From Bigelowiella natans CCMP2755 (taxonomy: Eukaryota; Cercozoa; Chlorarachniophyceae): a stretch of 23,743 nucleotides of DNA. Positions 18,814 to 23,743 of the stretch are shown piece after piece. The DNA lies in the NCBI GenBank assembly GCA_000320545.1, contig ADNK01000924.1, forward strand, positions 1 to 23,743, written 5' to 3'. The translations under genes were made by a program, and so were the position numbers. Every line of letters starts with the position of its first letter. The first letter of the stretch is position 1. The notes under the pieces are model-generated. The model worked only from the letters and a program-made list of their open reading frames with translations. It was not told where the DNA came from and made no database searches.

Positions 18814-19986
18814 AGTGTACTTCCACGTTCATACGTGATGACAATATGCTAGCATGTCACATCCCCACCTCGGCGGCTGGCATGTGTGTGAGGACCATTA
18901 GTGATGCATGGTGTATTGTTACGCTTGTAATGTGCACTGAGCAGGACTAGATGGATCGCGTTGCATGACGACTAGGCATCAGCGTACATTGCAGCAACAT
19001 TGCAACAATGGTCGGCGAACATGCTGCATTGCGGTGCTACCACAATTGTTCACATCTAGAATCTAGATGTACACCTCCTGTGTAGCACGCGACAAAAAAA
19101 CCACCTGCTGAACAAACTGTCCTAGTGTTTGCTTGCAAATTGCATCGCATGCTGCGTTGCTCAACGAGCCGGCTGCGGCTCTCATTGTTGATCATCATCA
19201 TCATCGCAGATCATTCGACCCATCATTGATCACGAGGACGTGGCCAGCAACAGACCTAGAGACGCGTCAGCTGTACAGGCATGTCTCCACTAGCTAGCTG
19301 CTGCATCAACACATTTCGTTCTCCAGAAAGAAAGAAGGGAACCAGATGACAGTCAAGTCCAAGTCGCAAACGAGAGCACGATGTGATTCCAGTTCTAGAA
19401 TTGTGCTCATTCCTCAATCAAAAAGACCATCATGGGAAATCGAGGGTTTATTTCACATCCACCGGCAACGACACTCAGGCAGATGGCCTGCAGGGCAGTG
19501 GGCTCACGCGAGGACAATGAGTCACCGGCGATGTGTGCGTCTTTCACATCCGGGGGACCTACTCCTCAATGCTAGAATGGTCAAATCCATTGTATTTTGA
19601 CACTACGTCATGCCAAAGTCCTGACTCACTAAGATGGGAAGCATTGATTGGGATCTTCAGAGGTCATTTCATCCCTGCGTCTTAGATTCTCGTAGTTTTC
19701 CCAATGTATTTCTGTCACGAAATGCTACTTGTGCTCCTACCCTGTCCCCTTTTCGACTAATTCGAACCCATTGCTCCAAACAAAATCAAGACCCAGGAAG
19801 AAGTCGTAGAACAAAAATCTATACTAAGTATATCCTACGGTACTTCCGTGGAATTTGTCAGCTTCGCATTCGTTGATCACAGGGGTAACATTACTCATGA
19901 ATTACATTTCATCCTGGATATATCTAATTATAAATTTCCCAAAAAAATAGATCATTTTTCCCGCACTGTCGGACATTCTTCAAACA
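18814..19986. other. Intergenic region upstream of the PDI gene
   Basis: No exon is supported on either strand. The left half (18840-19330) again has many CATG, CTAG, GCTAGC and TGCA words, including ATGCTAGCAT at 18846-18855. The right half is plainer and AT-richer and should contain the promoter and 5' UTR of the gene starting at 19987. An 84-codon frame at 19346-19600 is not believed. Confidence 0.55.
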
Positions 19987-21042
19987 ATGACGTTCCCAAT
20001 CCCGAGCGTCGCTCTTCTTTTCACCCTGTTGCTTCCTCCTTCCCTTCTCACGAACGCGGAAGACTCAGCGGTACTTCACATCCAGAGCTATCTTCTTCCT
20101 GCTACTCCATTCCTTGAATCGCTTCGTACCTGCAAAGCTGGCACGCACCGATATTTCTGCCGATGTAGCGCAGGGGTTTTGTCAGTGCAATAATTTACCC
20201 CGAGAATCACCGATCTACTTGAACATTGTTGAATGTTGCACACTATCTTCACACAGGTTATCACCTTAACGGATAGCAACTTTGATGCTCTCACCGCAGA
20301 AGGGTCAGCTAAATTAAATCAAGGACGAAACTTGTGAGAAGAGAGAATGAAAGAGAGGGGCAGGCAATGCGCATGCACCAAGCACACTTGACTGCGATGC
20401 GCACACGCAATCGCACATAGAAAGAGTGCAGTAAAAAATATGAGAGAAGTAGGGAGCGGAGGGAGGAAGAGAGAGGGGGGGAACAGAATTGTAACATATG
20501 AAAAATTCCCGGCTTTTGCGCGATCAGGAGCTGGATTCTGGACTTCTATGCTCCGGTGAAACAGTATCCCCCTCCACAGCTTTCAATATTTTGAATCCGA
20601 CACACTGCAAACGTTTTGATCTGCACATATCAACCATCTCGCGCATCCACGTATGGCTTAGCCCTTTCTCTACGTTCGCTACTTAGTGGTGCGGGCATTG
20701 CAAAAGACTGGAGCCTGAATACGAAAAAGCTGCAAAGGAGATGAAAGTAGCCATCTGCCTGTTATCACAGACGACAGTTCTAGAGCATAGTGAGAACTTG
20801 CATGACTATTCGAGAGTGCCACCCCCCCCTTCCCCCCCCCCCCTCTCTCTCTTTTGCAATGTGTAATTATTGCTCCTATGCTCTTCCAGGGATCAGTAAG
20901 CTTTGGGAAGGTAGACTGCACGAAGTGGACTGGTCTTAGATCAAGGTGCTGAATTCGTACAAATTTCGATCATGTTTAGCATATCAGCAGTAGTACTGGC
21001 CGATTTCGATATATCACCACCACTATCATCATCATCATCATC

Positions 21043-21073
<31 letters not shown>

Positions 21074-21702
21074 GTCATCGTCATCATCACCCCCGCTCTA
21101 CATATCTTCCAAATACAAGAGGCACTTATCCTGTTAAGTGGAAGGGCTAGGTTGCGGCAAGAGTCGTTCAAAAATGATGCGACAACAACAATCAACAATG
21201 ATCATAGGTTCGGAGTGAAAGGATACCCAACGCTCAAGTTTATGCGAGATGGTAACTTAAGAGTATATATGCATTATTATAAACGTACGACGATGTCTCA
21301 TACTAAGGCCCTTCCTCCTCCCCCTTCTCCGCCTCTTCCTCTACTACTTCTTATCCTTACTACTTTAACACTACTATATTAGGTGAATTGAGGGACTATC
21401 GAGGGGGGCGCACCCAAAAAGACCTGGTCAATTATGCTAAGGCACTTTCAGGTGTGTGTGTGTGTGTGTGCGTGTGCGTGTGCGTATGTTTGTGTAAGGG
21501 TGCATGCGATGATGATTATGATAAGACTAATGCTCGGAAATCCAACATAACTCAATATTTCCAATGTTTTCATCACCCTGACCCTTGTATGGCTGTTCGT
21601 TCCTTCTCCCTCTTCTTCTTCTTCTTCTTCTTCTTCTTGTGCACATACATACCTCAGGAGAGCCGGTGAGTGTGCGTTCAGTGCGCTTGGGCGTGCGTGC
21701 TT

Positions 21703-21778
<76 letters not shown>

Positions 21779-22232
21779 GGAGCTGAATAATGAAGGTAAG
21801 TAATGGTACTTGGGGTCAGAACCCCTTCCTCCCCCCCCCCTTCCTCCGATCTTTTTAACGATGGAACAAAAGCAAATGTGCAATAACTTCCTCATGGATG
21901 TAGGTCCTACCCGTCACTCGAGAGATGGTTGATGGTAATAAGTAAAAATCAGTAGCGCAGAAGTTGTACGAGGAGGACAAATCCACGAGTCACCATAATA
22001 ACGAAGAAAATGCGATTTCGGCTGATTTTTATCCCTCATCACGCCCTCCCCCCAACGCAATGTTTTCTGGAATTTCTGGGAAGACACTCTTCAACCCGAT
22101 AAAGAACAATACTAATGCATATGTGTGTGGCGTGGCCATCTGTGCGTGCACTTTCTTCTCCACCAGCCATCACCTCTCGCCACGCTGTGTCGTTCGTGTA
22201 CGTGGGAACGAGCAAGGTTGTTTGGATAAATC

Positions 22233-22273
<41 letters not shown>

Positions 22274-22468
22274 GTAATGTTAAGTTATTGCTCCTTTGTC
22301 TTCTGAATTGAGCTCCGATCCCTTGTGGCGATAATTTCAGGACGAGGAGGAATATGCGAATTTTGAGCGCGTGGCCAAACGCCATCAAGGTGCTGCCTCA
22401 AACAACCCTTACTCATTGCCGTGCACACTGCCACTCCATGCAATGCCCCGGCTACGACAGCGCTCGAG

Positions 22469-22500
<32 letters not shown>

Positions 22501-23743
22501 GACAGTTTAAGTAAAATCCACGATTATAAAACTAGGTGTCTACTTCTTCGGCGTGGCAAACGGCGAGGTAGTAGCCTTTGTTTGAAAGACACATCGTTTG
22601 CGCAACATGATATCTATCAATTCACTCCCTATCCCTCTCTTCTTCTCTCCTTATCTCCTCCTCGTCCTCCTCCTTTTTCCTCTTCCTTCCCATCCTAGAT
22701 CGCTATACGCCGTTGATGCAATCCCCCCCACCCCCCACTGTTCTTACTGCTCACACACTGGCAACCACACAAAAAGTGCCCTTTCCTTTTCTTAGGTTGG
22801 AGAACAGCTGCTGAGTGAGTTTGGGCAAAAAACCGACGATAATGACGCCTCGCCCTGCATCCTCTACCTCACAAGTACAGTAAACAACACACACAACAAC
22901 GCCCCCAACGCTAGTAGCACTGTGCAAATGCTGCCCTTTTCGGAAGAAGCGATGTTGGAGGCAAGAGAATCGAATAGGCACGAGCATGATGGAGTATTTG
23001 GTACAATGGGGCCTTCTGCTTTTGCCATTATGAGTGTCTCACAAGCATCAGCCCGACGAGCTGCACACCCCCCAATGCCTGTCTTCTATATTCGAAGAAT
23101 AGTAACTGGGAGAAATGTTTGAAACGTGTTTGTGGCTTGTAATTTTCTTCGCATCATCATCATCATGATCATGATCATCATCATCATCATTGGAATTAGG
23201 AGGCGACACTGCACAGAGATTCTTCCAATTTGATCTCGAGGCGCTGGAGGGTTTCGTAAAGGTGGCCGCTCATTGCTGCTCTGTCTGAGAAGCTGCAGCT
23301 ACATGTCTCCAGCATAAAACCTTACCGTCACTACAAACACACTCTCGCACTGCTACTACTACTACTACTACTAATAATAATAATACTAATACTGTGCTGC
23401 TGCATGTTGTGCTCCTCATAATACGCACACACGAACACACACAAACACACACACACACAAACACACACACGCTGTCGTTCTCAGGACCACAAATTCGGCC
23501 TAGTGACAGAGATCAATGCAGACACCTTTGGAGCTGTAGCAGAGAAGTAAGATGCCCATCGTTGCAATCATCAACAACTCCTAAATCAATGAGATCTCCT
23601 CCTCCTCCTCCTCCCCCATGTCTCCCCTCAGTGGACTTCCTGTTCTCCTTGCCGTGCTGTCCAAGCAAAGTGACACCGCCTCCAAGGAGTAAGTGAGCTG
23701 TTTGGCGGCGGGGGGGGGGGGGGGGTGGGTAGCGGGTGGTAGT
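19987..23743 (+). CDS. TMX3: TMX3-like protein disulfide isomerase, 3' end outside the window (16 exons seen)
   Basis: ER thiol-disulfide oxidoreductase. Exons 19987-20070, 20257-20303, 20528-20555, 20687-20746, 20890-20945, 21208-21251, 21383-21451, 21658-21665, 21904-21934, 22167-22216, 22341-22389, 22536-22567, 22796-22874, 23200-23261, 23485-23546 and 23632-23688 join in phase. Visible protein: ~272 residues. Residues 1-24 are a signal peptide (LLFTLLLPPSLLTNA). The thioredoxin domain reads [20 protein letters not shown], with active-site CGHC at 55-58 split from DFYAP by an intron, then the cis-Pro motif KGYPTLKF and DYRGGRT. The following b-like domain (VSFVYVG, FERVAKRHQGVYFFG) and the next (HKFGLVTEINADTFGAVAE) follow the order of TMX3. 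The transmembrane anchor expected near the C-terminus lies outside. Exon 8 is only 8 nt. Nearly every intron holds a microsatellite. PDIA-type paralogues cannot be fully excluded. Confidence 0.92.
21012..21090. repeat. (ATC)n trinucleotide tract in a PDI intron
   Basis: ATC/ATCGTC run in the intron between the exons ending at 20945 and starting at 21208. Confidence 0.9.
21452..21483. repeat. (GT)n microsatellite that begins at a splice donor
   Basis: The exon ends TTTCAG and the intron begins directly as GTGTGTGTG, so the donor is the first unit of the repeat. Any of the following GT units could act as an alternative donor. Confidence 0.9.
21707..21777. repeat. Compound (GT)n(GA)n microsatellite in a PDI intron
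   Basis: GT run then GA run just downstream of the 8-nt exon. The same compound type occurs at 15110-15159. Confidence 0.9.
22233..22271. repeat. (TA)n microsatellite in a PDI intron
   Basis: About 19 TA units between the exons ending at 22216 and starting at 22341. Confidence 0.95.
22468..22502. repeat. (GAT)n trinucleotide tract in a PDI intron
   Basis: GAT/GGT run in the intron before the exon starting at 22536. It creates a spurious poly-Asp frame. Confidence 0.85.
23153..23190. repeat. (CAT)n tract in a PDI intron
   Basis: CATCAT and CATGAT units directly before the acceptor of the exon starting at 23200. Confidence 0.85.
23427..23470. repeat. (CA)n-rich microsatellite in a PDI intron
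   Basis: Imperfect CA run close to the acceptor of the exon starting at 23485, preceded by CTA/ATA repeats at 23350-23390. Confidence 0.9.
23709..23725. repeat. Poly-G run in the last visible intron
   Basis: A run of about 16-17 G close to the window edge, downstream of the donor at 23689. Its length may be unreliable in assembly. Confidence 0.7.

Overview
The window is nuclear DNA from an intron-rich eukaryote, most likely a unicellular protist or alga. Genes are cut by many GT-AG introns, mostly 27 to 340 nt. Exons are often tiny (8, 18, 18, 24 nt). Introns carry long simple repeats (GT, TA, GA, ATC, TTC). I see no operons, prokaryotic genes, rRNA, tRNA, CRISPR array or transposon genes. 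The species cannot be fixed from the sequence. The simple six-frame view misleads here, because most long ORFs lie in introns or on the wrong strand. I rebuilt gene models by chaining exons whose splice phases agree.

Layout: (1) 1-699 (+) is the 3' end of a multi-pass membrane protein. (2) 1694-3513 (+) is a complete six-exon gene for a seven-helix membrane protein of about 501 aa, a tandem relative of (1). (3) 4107-6240 (-) is an eight-exon gene of about 503 aa starting with a RanBP2-type zinc finger. (4) 7459-9087 (-) is a gene of at least nine exons, unknown family, 5' end unresolved. (5) 9166-12097 (+) is D-aminoacyl-tRNA deacylase (DTD1) in 12 exons. (6) 13007-16779 (-) is a ten-exon gene for a ~868 aa low-complexity, probably nuclear protein. 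(7) 16958-18813 (+) is a 15-exon gene of ~304 aa with a degenerate EF-hand. (8) 19987 to the window end (+) is a secreted-pathway thioredoxin/protein disulfide isomerase resembling TMX3, cut off by the window edge.

Two proteins have clear roles. DTD1 removes D-amino acids from tRNA, and the TMX3-like PDI forms disulfides in the ER. The others have no assigned function. Gene pairs 6/7 and 4/5 are head to head, with 178 bp or less between first identified coding bases.

The five intergenic stretches longer than 300 bp differ in composition from genes: they look rich in CATG, CTAG, GATC and TGCA words and contain perfect palindromes such as a 20-mer at 12263-12282. This is the most system-like unexplained non-coding signal I found. 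I found no clear evidence of a new multi-gene system. The most novel protein-coding content is the set of unknown genes 3, 4, 6 and 7 and the tandem 7TM pair.
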